A DNA stretch of 64,000 bases from Caldinitratiruptor microaerophilus (lineage in GTDB: Bacteria; Bacillota; Sulfobacillia; Symbiobacteriales; ZC4RG38): the NCBI RefSeq assembly GCF_025999835.1, contig NZ_AP025628.1:2232001-2296000 (forward strand), in the 5' to 3' direction. This document shows positions 49,296 through 56,073 of the stretch, piece after piece. A model generated the notes under the pieces. That model was not told the origin of the DNA, made no database searches, and saw only the letters and a list, made by a program, of their open reading frames with translations. Positions within the stretch are counted from its first letter, which is position 1. Each line of letters opens with the position of its first letter. The position numbers and the translations under genes were made by a program.

Positions 49296-49458
49296 GTATA
49301 GTCCCTCCAATCCAGTTGGCTCCCACAAGAGACCCCATGTTCGTCCGAGAAGGAGGCCGGGCAGTTGCCCGGACTCCACCCCTTCTCCGGCCCGAGTCCA
49401 GACGGGGACCATCCTGTACAATCGGGACGAACCAGAGGACAACAGGAACTGCGAGTGC

Positions 49459-49473
49459 TACCTGTGGGGGGTA
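49459..49473. promoter_or_regulatory. degenerate CsoR-type operator
   Basis: TACCTGTGGGGGGTA keeps the TACC/GGTA ends and the 15-base length of the two better operators. It precedes the small gene at 49295. Confidence 0.45.
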
Positions 49474-49519
49474 GAGGTACCTCTGGAGGTGAATATGGCA
49501 CGTCTCGCTCGCCTTCTCC

Positions 49520-49537
49520 ATCACCCGGATGGGCGAT
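49520..49537. promoter_or_regulatory. 18-bp palindromic motif, site C
   Basis: ATCACCCGGATGGGCGAT; one arm varies by one base. It is nearly identical to site D and to the complement of site E. Confidence 0.55.
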
Positions 49538-49553
49538 GGCCGGGCAGCACCGG

Positions 49554-49991
49554 CTACTCCGCCATCAGGACACCGCGCATCGCCGCGCCGGGCATGCCAC
49601 CGTGACCGACGTCACAAGAAAACTCGTACCTGCCGGGTTCCATCAGCACCAGCTGGAAGGTCTGGGTGCTCAGGGGTTCCAGTACCTTCCGCACGCCCAG
49701 CGACTCGATCACGAAGCGATGGTAGCCGCCACCCCCGCTGCGGAACGGGTTGTCCTCGTTGGCCAGGGTGAGCACGACCGGCTTTCCCGCGCGCACTCGG
49801 AATGCGCTGGGCCGAAACCCGGCCGTGTCGACCCGGATCCTCATGGCTGTCACGGGTGCGTCCCCGGGGACCAGCGCCGGTTTCGACGCCATGAGACCGG
49901 CGAGCACCAGAACAGCGGCGAGGAGCGTCCCCAAACGCCTCCGGGCCGTTGGCCGCGGGTCCGCCGGCCCGTCATGCGCGCCGCCTGTCAC
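49554..49991 (-). CDS. membrane-anchored cupredoxin (copper block 2)
   Basis: A 145-residue paralogue of the protein at 43852: N-terminal helix (LGTLLAAVLVLAGLMAS), then a cupredoxin domain with His91 (YHRFVIES), Cys126, His130 and Met138 in CDVGHGGMPGAAM. The loop resembles a type 1 site with a long His-Met spacing. Both paralogues share LSTQTFQL. The GTG at 49991 overlaps the upstream gene by 20 bases; its ribosome site is weak, so translation is probably coupled. Confidence 0.82.
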   Translation of the reverse strand: MTGGAHDGPADPRPTARRRLGTLLAAVLVLAGLMASKPALVPGDAPVTAMRIRVDTAGFRPSAFRVRAGKPVVLTLANEDNPFRSGGGGYHRFVIESLGVRKVLEPLSTQTFQLVLMEPGRYEFSCDVGHGGMPGAAMRGVLMAE

Positions 49992-50193
49992 GACCACGCC
50001 GGAACAGGTGGAGGGAGCGCGCCCGGCACGGATCATCCTCGGCACCCCGCTTGAGGAACCGTTCCGTATCCTCCAGGAAGTACTCGAGACAGCGCGTGCA
50101 CCGGAACTGGTAAACCGTCCCCCTATAACGGAGGTGCGGAGCGGCCGCCGGGTCGACCGGGCTGCGGCACACCAGGCAGATCCGCCTTGCCAC
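49972..50193 (-). CDS. small Cys-rich YHS-like protein (copper block 2)
   Basis: A 73-residue protein with ICLVCRSPVDPAAAPHLRY and YQFRCTRCLEYFLEDTERFL, two C-x2-C pairs spaced as in the paralogue at 41067, then an Arg-rich tail instead of a Cys/His tail. GTG start at 50193. Probably metal-binding. Its 5' end overlaps the upstream membrane protein by 71 bases. Confidence 0.7.
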   Translation of the reverse strand: MARRICLVCRSPVDPAAAPHLRYRGTVYQFRCTRCLEYFLEDTERFLKRGAEDDPCRARSLHLFRRGRDRRRA

Positions 50194-50377
50194 TGGACAC
50201 CGCCCCTTCGAGCCGCCTCACGACACGCAGGAGAAGCGTGCCGGCGAGAACCAGGGCCGGCACGGTCAGAGCCAGCCACGTCCCGGACCCCACTCCGGCC
50301 CGCCACGCCTGCCCAAGGCGCCACGTCCAGCCCAGAAGAACCGTGGTCATCAGAAAGAGGAGCCAGAAGGCCCGCAT
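50123..50377 (-). CDS. small two-helix membrane protein (copper block 2)
   Basis: An 84-residue protein: AFWLLFLMTTVLLGWTW and TWLALTVPALVLAGTLLLRVV helices, then a polar tail encoded within the overlap with the next gene. The ATG at 50377 has GAGGATC upstream, seven bases after the cytochrome b stop. Its counterpart in block 1 is at 44341. Confidence 0.6.
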   Translation of the reverse strand: MRAFWLLFLMTTVLLGWTWRLGQAWRAGVGSGTWLALTVPALVLAGTLLLRVVRRLEGAVSSGKADLPGVPQPGRPGGRSAPPL

Positions 50378-50384
50378 GAGATCC

Positions 50385-51446
50385 TCACATCCCCACGTGC
50401 TCCGAGGGTCCCGCCAGGTAGCCCATGATCAGCAGGACGAGCACGGCTGCAGTGACGAGGCCGCCCAGGGTCAGTAGCCACCGGCGGCTCCTGAGGCTGT
50501 TGTCCCGGCTCCGGTCCAGAAACGGGACAAGGGCAAGGAAGCCAAACAGGAGTAGCGGGACCACGATCAGAGGCCACAGTCCCCACCGGTCCTCCAGGGG
50601 GAACAGCCAGACGAAGGCCCACGGCGGCTTGGAAACCTCGATTCCCTCCACGGGGCTCGGGCCGACGGCGGGGGGTAACACCACCGCCAGCACGGTGACG
50701 GTGCCGAGGTACACGAGCCCGTACCCGAGGAGTTTGCGCAGGTGGTCGGTGAACGTGTGCGTATGCGGCTGAGCGGCCGCGTACCCACCTGGACGCCATT
50801 CCGGCGGCAGGGGCGAGATGCCGTGCTTCTTGATCAGGAGTACGTGGATGCCCAGCAGGACGAAGAGAAGTAGCGGCAAGATGCTGACGTGGGCAATGTA
50901 GAGGCGCGGCAACATGGGAACGTTCCTGGCCAGGGTCGGCGAGAACCATGCGCCGAGCCCGCCCAGGAGTTCGGCAACCCCGGTGTTGTGCGCCAGCGCC
51001 TCAAAGCCTTCCTGATCGTACTTGAGGACCGTGCCGGTGAAGTAGAGCAGCGCGGTGAGGCCCAGAAGCCCCAGCCCCACGAGCCAGTTGCCCTCGCGCG
51101 GCCGGCGGTAGCTGCCGGTGATGAACACCCGCGCGAGGTGCAGGCCCGCCGTCACCAGGACCGCCTGCGCGGTCCAGAAGTGGATCCCCCGCACCACCCG
51201 GGCAAGCGGCACTTCGGTCATCATGAAGCGTACGCTGGCGTTTGCGGCCTCCGGCATCGGATCGAACCACTGGGCCAGCAGGATACCGGTGGCCACCATG
51301 ATGATCATACCCACCACGGTGATCCCGCCCAGGGTATACCCCAGGGTGTTGGCGTGGGGCGGAACCGGATAGGCCAGCTCGCTGAGGCCGAACCGCTCGT
51401 CCAGCGCGGCCCAGAACCCCTTCCGGGTATCTGCCGCCTCAGACAT
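50385..51446 (-). CDS. cytochrome b (bc/b6f-type, fused N and C parts)
   Basis: A 353-residue cytochrome b with about eight helices. The four haem ligands are in GIHFWTAQAVLVTAGLH (His89, His103) and IAHVSILPLLLFVLLGIH (His186, His201). The C-terminal part corresponds to subunit IV. The Qo-site PEWY motif is replaced by PPWA (274-277, KPPWAFVWLF), one of several known variants. It oxidises quinol together with the Rieske protein, whose gene lies at 40470. The ATG at 51446 follows GGAGGTGA and overlaps the preceding gene by eight bases. Confidence 0.94.
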   Translation of the reverse strand: MSEAADTRKGFWAALDERFGLSELAYPVPPHANTLGYTLGGITVVGMIIMVATGILLAQWFDPMPEAANASVRFMMTEVPLARVVRGIHFWTAQAVLVTAGLHLARVFITGSYRRPREGNWLVGLGLLGLTALLYFTGTVLKYDQEGFEALAHNTGVAELLGGLGAWFSPTLARNVPMLPRLYIAHVSILPLLLFVLLGIHVLLIKKHGISPLPPEWRPGGYAAAQPHTHTFTDHLRKLLGYGLVYLGTVTVLAVVLPPAVGPSPVEGIEVSKPPWAFVWLFPLEDRWGLWPLIVVPLLLFGFLALVPFLDRSRDNSLRSRRWLLTLGGLVTAAVLVLLIMGYLAGPSEHVGM

Positions 51447-51933
51447 CCCGCGTCACCTCCCCGAGCACGTGGCTCCTGGCCCGGTCTTCGCTGGCAATCC
51501 ACCCGCCGGCGACCACGGCCACAAGCCCGGCCACGACCAACGCCCATTCCGACGCCGTGCCCCCGAAGCGGGGCTCCAGTGGGACATCGTAGAACGGTAC
51601 CTGCTCATGGTCCACCGGAGCCGGGAGGGCAGACCGGATCAGAGCCCTGGCGTCGTCGAGGCGCCGCTCCCGAAGGGCCACGATCGCCTGCTCCAGTGGC
51701 TCGTACCGGATGCCTCCGCTGTCTTTGGCGTTGAGTGCGTCCTCGACCTTTTCCTTGGCCCGCACCCGGTACACGTCGTACGTGTCCGCCTGCTGCAGGT
51801 AGGCCAGCGCCTGGCGTGCGAGCAGGGGGGCAGGCAGGTTTTCTTCCTCTCCGCCCCCGTGGGCCAGGACCGGCACGCCGATGAGGACCAGTGCGGCGGC
51901 CAGAGCCAGCCCCGCGAGCCAGCGCTTCATCAT
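51439..51933 (-). CDS. exported protein of the cytochrome b operon
   Basis: A 164-residue protein: signal sequence (WLAGLALAAALVLIGVPVLA), then HGGGEEENLP and a helical domain (RQALAYLQQADTYDVYRVRAKEKVEDALNAKD, split at YRV) and a C-terminal transmembrane helix (WALVVAGLVAVVAGGWI). The start is the first of two ATG codons (51933) after GGGGGGAG. It overlaps cytochrome b by eight bases, so it may be an accessory subunit. No family recognised. Confidence 0.65.
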   Translation of the reverse strand: MMKRWLAGLALAAALVLIGVPVLAHGGGEEENLPAPLLARQALAYLQQADTYDVYRVRAKEKVEDALNAKDSGGIRYEPLEQAIVALRERRLDDARALIRSALPAPVDHEQVPFYDVPLEPRFGGTASEWALVVAGLVAVVAGGWIASEDRARSHVLGEVTRDV

Positions 51934-51953
51934 CTGTTCTCCCCCCTCAGCGT

Positions 51954-52463
51954 TCACGGCAGCGTGAACCCCATCGCCCGGGCGCTTTCCTTCAGACCTT
52001 CCCGCACTTGCCGTACGAGTTCCGGAGCCTTCTCGGGACCCCGCCTCAGCGCCCGCCCAAGGGCGTGCACAGAGTCCTCCACCCGCTCGCGCAGGGCTGC
52101 GTCAGGGACATTCTGGGCGTAGGCATCAAAGAGTTCATCCAGTTTCTCTCCGAGATCGGCTGCCTCGGCCGCCTTGCCTTGCCCGACCAACTCGTCAATC
52201 TGGTCCAGCAACGCCCACGCCGCGCGTGCCTGCTCCTCTGCCTGTCCGACCGGTTTGCGCGCGCCGCCCTGGGCCTGCTCGACCGGAGCAGTCGGCGGCG
52301 AGGAGTTCGGAGCGGACGGGGCCTGCGGCGCTCCTGCCGGGGCCGGCGTAGCCTGAGAGCCGGCCTTCGGCGCGGCACCATCCGTCCGGGTATTGCCGCA
52401 CCCGGCTGCGAGGGCGACCGCGGCGACGATGAAGAGGCCGGTCATGAGGGTCGTCTTGCGCAC
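51954..52463 (-). CDS. lipoprotein with helical domain
   Basis: A 169-residue protein with a lipobox (VALAAGC, Cys near 23), a Pro/Ala-rich linker, and a helical domain (EQARAAWALLDQIDELVGQGKAAEAADL ... LRRGPEKAPELVRQVREGL, shown in parts). The GTG at 52463 follows GGGAGGG; the longer frame is not supported. First gene of the unit leading into cytochrome b. Site D of the palindromic motif is 99 bases upstream. Confidence 0.68.
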   Translation of the reverse strand: MRKTTLMTGLFIVAAVALAAGCGNTRTDGAAPKAGSQATPAPAGAPQAPSAPNSSPPTAPVEQAQGGARKPVGQAEEQARAAWALLDQIDELVGQGKAAEAADLGEKLDELFDAYAQNVPDAALRERVEDSVHALGRALRRGPEKAPELVRQVREGLKESARAMGFTLP

Positions 52464-52547
52464 GGGTTTATCCCTCCCTGGCTCCCATGCTAAGCGGCGC
52501 TCGTCCGGAGGCGGAATTCCGCGAACGGGCGACATCCGGCCGCCAAG

Positions 52548-52579
52548 CCGGGTGACGGCGCGTCACCCGGATGGGCGAC
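52548..52579. promoter_or_regulatory. palindromic region with site D of the 18-bp motif
   Basis: CCGGGTGAC and GTCACCCGG form an inverted repeat (52548-52556, 52562-52570). GTCACCCGGATGGGCGAC (52562-52579) is site D. It lies between the divergent lipoprotein/cytochrome b unit and the SHOCT gene. Confidence 0.55.
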
Positions 52580-52670
52580 ACCCCACACGGGAAGCCTTCA
52601 CAGGACCTCCACAGTTCCTGCACAATTCGGTGGTACAGTGGTGGAAAAAGCCCGATAAGGGGGTTGCGCC

Positions 52671-52877
52671 ATGGGCTGCGGCGGTCACGGCGCACATGGC
52701 TGGAACCGGGGCTGGTACAGAGGACGCCACGGACACGGTCAACCGGTTCCATCCCGGGAACCGGACGCGGCAGGTGCCGGGGGCGAAGATCCCCTGATCA
52801 TCCTGAAACGACGCCTGGCCCGGGGCGAGATCACGCTGGAGGAGTACCAGAAGCTGGAGGCCGTTCTGAAGGGCTGA
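52671..52877 (+). CDS. small SHOCT-domain protein with Cys/His-rich start
   Basis: A 68-residue protein beginning MGCGGHGAHGWNRGWYRGRHGHG and ending in a SHOCT motif (DPLIILKRRLARGEITLEEYQKLEAVL, given in part as LKRRLARGEITLEEY). The ATG at 52671 follows GGGGGTTG. SHOCT segments are short oligomerisation modules; the Gly/His N-terminus probably binds metal. Monocistronic, with a hairpin after it. Confidence 0.75.
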   Translation: MGCGGHGAHGWNRGWYRGRHGHGQPVPSREPDAAGAGGEDPLIILKRRLARGEITLEEYQKLEAVLKG

Positions 52878-52920
52878 GGGCAAGGCGCAGGTTCCGACCT
52901 GCGCCTTGCCCGCATCATTG
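52878..52920 (+). terminator. hairpin after the SHOCT gene
   Basis: A 14-bp stem, GGGCAAGGCGCAGG (52878-52891) with CCTGCGCCTTGCCC (52898-52911), then GCATCATTG; weak U-tract. Confidence 0.65.
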
Positions 52921-52958
52921 ACATCGCCTAAGTGGAGGAAGAAGGGAGGAGCAACGCC

Positions 52959-53186
52959 GTGATCACCGCCAGACCCGATGAACTCGGGGCGATCCAGATG
53001 TTACAGCGCATCGCCTATTTTCGCGACCTCGGTCCGGACCGGTTGAAAGCTCTTCACGGGCAGACGGTCCGGCGTCTCTACCGGGCGAAGGAGACCATCT
53101 TCCTCGAGGGGGAACCTTCTCCGGGACTCTTCTGGGTGGAAAGGGGACGGGTGATCATCCGGCCTGTCTCGGTTGACATGCTGTAG
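52959..53186 (+). pseudogene. truncated Crp/Fnr-family regulator
   Basis: Only the start of a cyclic-nucleotide-binding-like domain remains: IAYFRDLGPDRLKALHGQT, VRRLYRAKETIFLEGEPS and GLFWVERGRVIIRPVS, about 75 residues. Then VDML and a stop. The rest of the sensory domain and the helix-turn-helix are missing. The GTG at 52959 has GGGAGGAG upstream. Homology ends at about 53170, where an insertion-sequence-like segment with its own promoter begins. Confidence 0.82.
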
Positions 53187-53201
53187 AGGTTCGACTACGA
53201 T
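53173..53201 (+). promoter_or_regulatory. sigma-A-type promoter at the breakpoint of the Crp/Fnr gene
   Basis: TTGACA (53173-53178), 17-base spacer, TACGAT (53196-53201). It is probably the promoter of the inserted element. Confidence 0.55.
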
Positions 53202-53420
53202 CTTTCCAAACTTACATAACATCGGAAGTTGTAAGGAGCCTGTTTTACGAGCCCAGTGGTTTGTACGGGCTCCGTCCGGTGAAGCGAGATCCGCTGTTCT
53301 TGCCTCCACCCAGCCTGCGCGACCCTTGGGCCGGGTGGCCGAGGCCCACCCGGCCTGGTTCCTGGCCGATGCCATCAAGGTCAGCAGGCGCGGCTGATCT
53401 CGATCGGAACAAGCGATCCT
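53187..53420 (+). mobile_element. probable IS1182-type transposase remnant
   Basis: Lower-GC stretch. One frame reads LRPVKRDPLFLPPPSLRD (53261-53323), and after a frameshift another reads VAEAHPAWFLADAIKVSR (53335-53390). Together they match the N-terminal pattern of IS1182-family transposases (LLPPSLRDWL-EDHLAxF-xDxV). The body of the transposase is gone. The recognition is from memory of the family and should be taken as tentative. Confidence 0.5.
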
Positions 53421-53469
53421 GCGGAACTCCTGCCGGCTTGGCCTCCCGCCAGGCCGGCAGGAGTTCCGC
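53421..53469. repeat. 17-bp perfect inverted repeat
   Basis: GCGGAACTCCTGCCGGC (53421-53437) and its complement (53453-53469) around a 15-base loop, each flanked by AAGCGATC. It may be an element end, a MITE-like unit or a terminator of the transposase remnant. It lies 34 bases before the next gene. Confidence 0.7.
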
Positions 53470-53502
53470 CAAGCGATCTTCGCAAGGATCGAGGTGGTCC
53501 CC

Positions 53503-53781
53503 TTGTTCGGCAGGAAGAAAAACGGCGACGACAGAGAGAAGAAGGCCGGGCTGGGCACCATCCTGAAGAGTGTCCTGTACGGGATGGTGTCACACGATGA
53601 AGTGAGCGCTGCCCTCCGAACCCGGATGCACTTCGAGCACGTGTTCATGTTCGTCACGCTCGGCGACATGTTGGGGATCCCGATCCTGCCGCCGTACTAC
53701 AGCCTGCGGGTCCTGCCCTACGCCGTGCCCAACATCGATACCTGGAAACGGCGGGTGTTCCGTGAGCGCGACATCTTCTGA
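53503..53781 (+). CDS. conserved-looking hypothetical protein, 92 aa
   Basis: Small protein: basic Lys-rich start (FGRKKNGDDREKKAG), then a region (LYGMVSHDEVSAALRTRMHFEHVFMFV) and LGDMLGIPILPPYYSLRVLPYAVP. The TTG at 53503 follows GAGGTGG; a GTG at 53494 is possible. Its balanced composition suggests a real gene, but no function can be assigned. Confidence 0.6.
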   Translation: MFGRKKNGDDREKKAGLGTILKSVLYGMVSHDEVSAALRTRMHFEHVFMFVTLGDMLGIPILPPYYSLRVLPYAVPNIDTWKRRVFRERDIF

Positions 53782-53894
53782 CGTATACGGGGAGTAACAG
53801 CGGTAACACGGAGGCGGCCTGGTCCAGGCCCCCGGGTATCGAGCGGACCGGCGTTGCTCCGCAACCTTCACACGCCCGCCGGCCCGGGTTTCCG

Positions 53895-53923
53895 TTGACA
53901 TCCCGTCGGGGTTCGGCTAGGAT
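53895..53923 (+). promoter_or_regulatory. promoter of cysK
   Basis: TTGACA (53895-53900), 17 bases, TAGGAT (53918-53923), 65 bases before the ATG. Confidence 0.7.
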
Positions 53924-53987
53924 CGTCGTAAAGCATATCGGAATGCCATGGTTACACACTGCAACAGCGGGCAACCGGAGGGAAAGC

Positions 53988-54911
53988 ATGGCCCACCGTT
54001 ACCACTCCATCCTCGACCTCATCGGGAACACACCGGTGGTGCGGCTCAACCGCCTGCCGGACCCGGGGGGCGCCGAGGTGTGGGTGAAGCTCGAGTCGCG
54101 CAACCCCGGCGGGAGCGTGAAGGACCGTCCGGCGCTCAACATGATCCTCGCGGCGGAGGCGGCAGGCCTCATCCGCCCCGGTTACAGCACCATCATCGAG
54201 CCCACGTCCGGGAACACCGGCATCGGCCTGGCCATGGTGTGCGCGGCCCGTGGCTACCGCTGCATCATCACGATGCCGGACAGCGCGACACAGGAGCGGG
54301 TAAAGATCCTGAGGGCCTACGGAGCGGAGGTGCACCTGACGCCGGCCAGGGAGCTGATGCAGGGCGCCATCGACCGGGCCAAGGCGCTGGCGGCCGAGAT
54401 TCCGGGTGCCTTCATCCCGCAGCAGTTCGAGAACCCGGCGAATCCGGACGCCCACCGTCGCACCACGGCGCTGGAGATCCTGGAGCAGATGGAGGGGCGC
54501 CTGGACCTCTTCGTCCTCACGGCCGGCACGGGGGGCACCGTGACCGGCGCCGGCGAGGTGCTCAAGCAGCACCTGCCCGACCTCCGGATCTACGTCGTGG
54601 AGCCCGCCTCCTCCCCGGTGCTCGCCGGAGGCAAGCCGGGGCCGCACAAGATCCCGGGCACGGGGCCGGGGTTCATCCCGCCGATCCTGAACCGGAGCAT
54701 CTTCGACCGGATCTGCCACGTTACGGATGAAGAAGCCCAGACCATGGCCCGCCGCCTGGCGCGTACGGAGGGCATTTTGCTGGGGGCCTCGGGGGCGGCG
54801 GCGGTACACGTGGCCCTCCTGGCAGCACGGGAGATGGCCCCCGGCCAGCGGGTGCTGGCCATGGCCCCGGACAGCGGCGAGCGCTACCTGTCGTCCGACC
54901 TCTTCGAGTAA
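53988..54911 (+). CDS. cysK: cysteine synthase A (O-acetylserine sulfhydrylase)
   Basis: A 307-residue PLP enzyme making cysteine from O-acetylserine and sulfide. The PLP lysine is in NPGGSVKDRPA, the substrate loop in EPTSGNTGIGLAMV, the phosphate loop in TAGTGGTVTGAGE, and the PLP-N1 serine in GASGAAAV. The ATG at 53988 has GGAGGG upstream. Followed by an ABC importer that may bring in an organosulfur or amine substrate. Confidence 0.95.
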   Translation: MAHRYHSILDLIGNTPVVRLNRLPDPGGAEVWVKLESRNPGGSVKDRPALNMILAAEAAGLIRPGYSTIIEPTSGNTGIGLAMVCAARGYRCIITMPDSATQERVKILRAYGAEVHLTPARELMQGAIDRAKALAAEIPGAFIPQQFENPANPDAHRRTTALEILEQMEGRLDLFVLTAGTGGTVTGAGEVLKQHLPDLRIYVVEPASSPVLAGGKPGPHKIPGTGPGFIPPILNRSIFDRICHVTDEEAQTMARRLARTEGILLGASGAAAVHVALLAAREMAPGQRVLAMAPDSGERYLSSDLFE

Positions 54912-54946
54912 GCGACCCGGTTCCCGTCCCAAGGAGGATGGCGACG

Positions 54947-56041
54947 ATGCGACGGCTACGCCGGCGACTCCTACCCGTGTCGCTCGTGCTCGTGCTCGTG
55001 ATGCTCGTGTTGACCGCCTGCGGCGGTGCCCGGACCTCCGGGGGGGCTTCGGGTCCAGGACCTGCCGGAGGCAGCGCTTCCGCCCAGGGTAGCGGAGCCG
55101 GCGCCCCGGTGCCCGGGCCGCGCCGCTCGCTCAAGATCGGCTACCTGAACGTGATGGACGATGCACCGGCCATGCTGGCCAAGGATGCCGGGCTGTACGA
55201 GAAGTACGGCCTGGACGTCGAACTGGTCCTGTTCGAAAGCGGCACGGACCTGATCAAGGCCATCGTCGGCGGCCAGCTGCAGGCCGGCGTGCTCGGCTTC
55301 ACCAACGCCGTCACCTGGGCGGCGAAGGGCGCCGACCTCAAGGTGGTGGGTGGCGCCCAGGTAGGGTACCACTCCCTCGTGGTCCGCAAGGACAGCGGCA
55401 TCAAGACCGTCCAGGACCTCAAGGGGAAGCGGCTGGCCTCCCAGAAGCAGGGGAGCACGGCCGACATCGTCCTCAACGGCGTCGTGTTCCGGCAGGCCGG
55501 GCTGAGCCGTCAAGACGTCCAGATGGTGTACGTGGAGCCCGCGGCAGCGATCCAGTCCCTCGCGGCAGGCCAGGTGGACGCCGCCCTCGTCTTCGAGCCC
55601 TACGAGCAGATCGCCAGGGCGACGGGCAACGTGGACGTGATCTACGAGATCGGCAAGGTGTGGCCGTTCCCCTGCATGGTGGTGATCACGTCCGGGAAGC
55701 AGCTTGCCACGGACCGTGAGGCGGTCGACCGGCTACTGGACGCTCAGAAGGACGCCATCGCGATGCTCGAGACGCAGCCCGATGAAGCCGCCCGCTACCT
55801 CGTCAAGCGCTTCGTGCAGGACGAAGAAGTCCGGGGTCCCAGCGGGAGCGTGAAGGCGGTCGACCTCGTGCGCAAGGCCATCGAGACGCAGACCTTCCGG
55901 TGGGAGATCTCGGACCAGGACATCCGGCGGATGGAGGAGATCGTCGACATCATGGTGAGCCAGGGCCTCCTCGAGCGGAAGATCGACGTGAAGACGATCC
56001 TCGACCTCTCATGGCAACAGCGGGCCGAGAAGAAGGTCTAG
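54947..56041 (+). CDS. ABC transporter substrate-binding lipoprotein (NMT1/SsuA/TauA-like)
   Basis: A 364-residue lipoprotein. The lipobox is VLTACGG, then a Gly/Ser-rich linker, then an NMT1/TauA fold: KIGYLNVMDDAPAMLAKDAGLYEKYGLDVELV, VGGQLQAGVLGFTNAV, and LKGKRLASQKQGSTADIVLN, each a family hallmark. The start is the ATG at 54947, nine bases after AAGGAGG; an ATG at 54938 is too close. With the next two genes it forms an importer for nitrate, sulfonate, taurine or a pyrimidine precursor. The substrate is not decided by sequence. Confidence 0.9.
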   Translation: MRRLRRRLLPVSLVLVLVMLVLTACGGARTSGGASGPGPAGGSASAQGSGAGAPVPGPRRSLKIGYLNVMDDAPAMLAKDAGLYEKYGLDVELVLFESGTDLIKAIVGGQLQAGVLGFTNAVTWAAKGADLKVVGGAQVGYHSLVVRKDSGIKTVQDLKGKRLASQKQGSTADIVLNGVVFRQAGLSRQDVQMVYVEPAAAIQSLAAGQVDAALVFEPYEQIARATGNVDVIYEIGKVWPFPCMVVITSGKQLATDREAVDRLLDAQKDAIAMLETQPDEAARYLVKRFVQDEEVRGPSGSVKAVDLVRKAIETQTFRWEISDQDIRRMEEIVDIMVSQGLLERKIDVKTILDLSWQQRAEKKV

Positions 56042-56073
56042 CACGGCCGCGCTCCATGCGAGGGGTATCCAGG

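Larger units (their letters stand above)
49296..49553. other. intergenic region with candidate regulatory sites
   Basis: No convincing gene. It contains a degenerate CsoR-type operator (49459-49473, TACCTGTGGGGGGTA), a GAGGTACCTC palindrome, and site C of the 18-bp motif (49520-49537). A 36-codon plus-strand frame at 49496 has a good ribosome site but an implausible product. Confidence 0.5.

Noticed and set aside
49496-49606. A 36-codon plus-strand frame with a good GGAGGTG ribosome site
   Set aside because: It runs into the 3' end of the cupredoxin gene on the other strand. The predicted peptide (MARLARLLHHPDG...) shows no domain and is built over site C of the palindromic motif.
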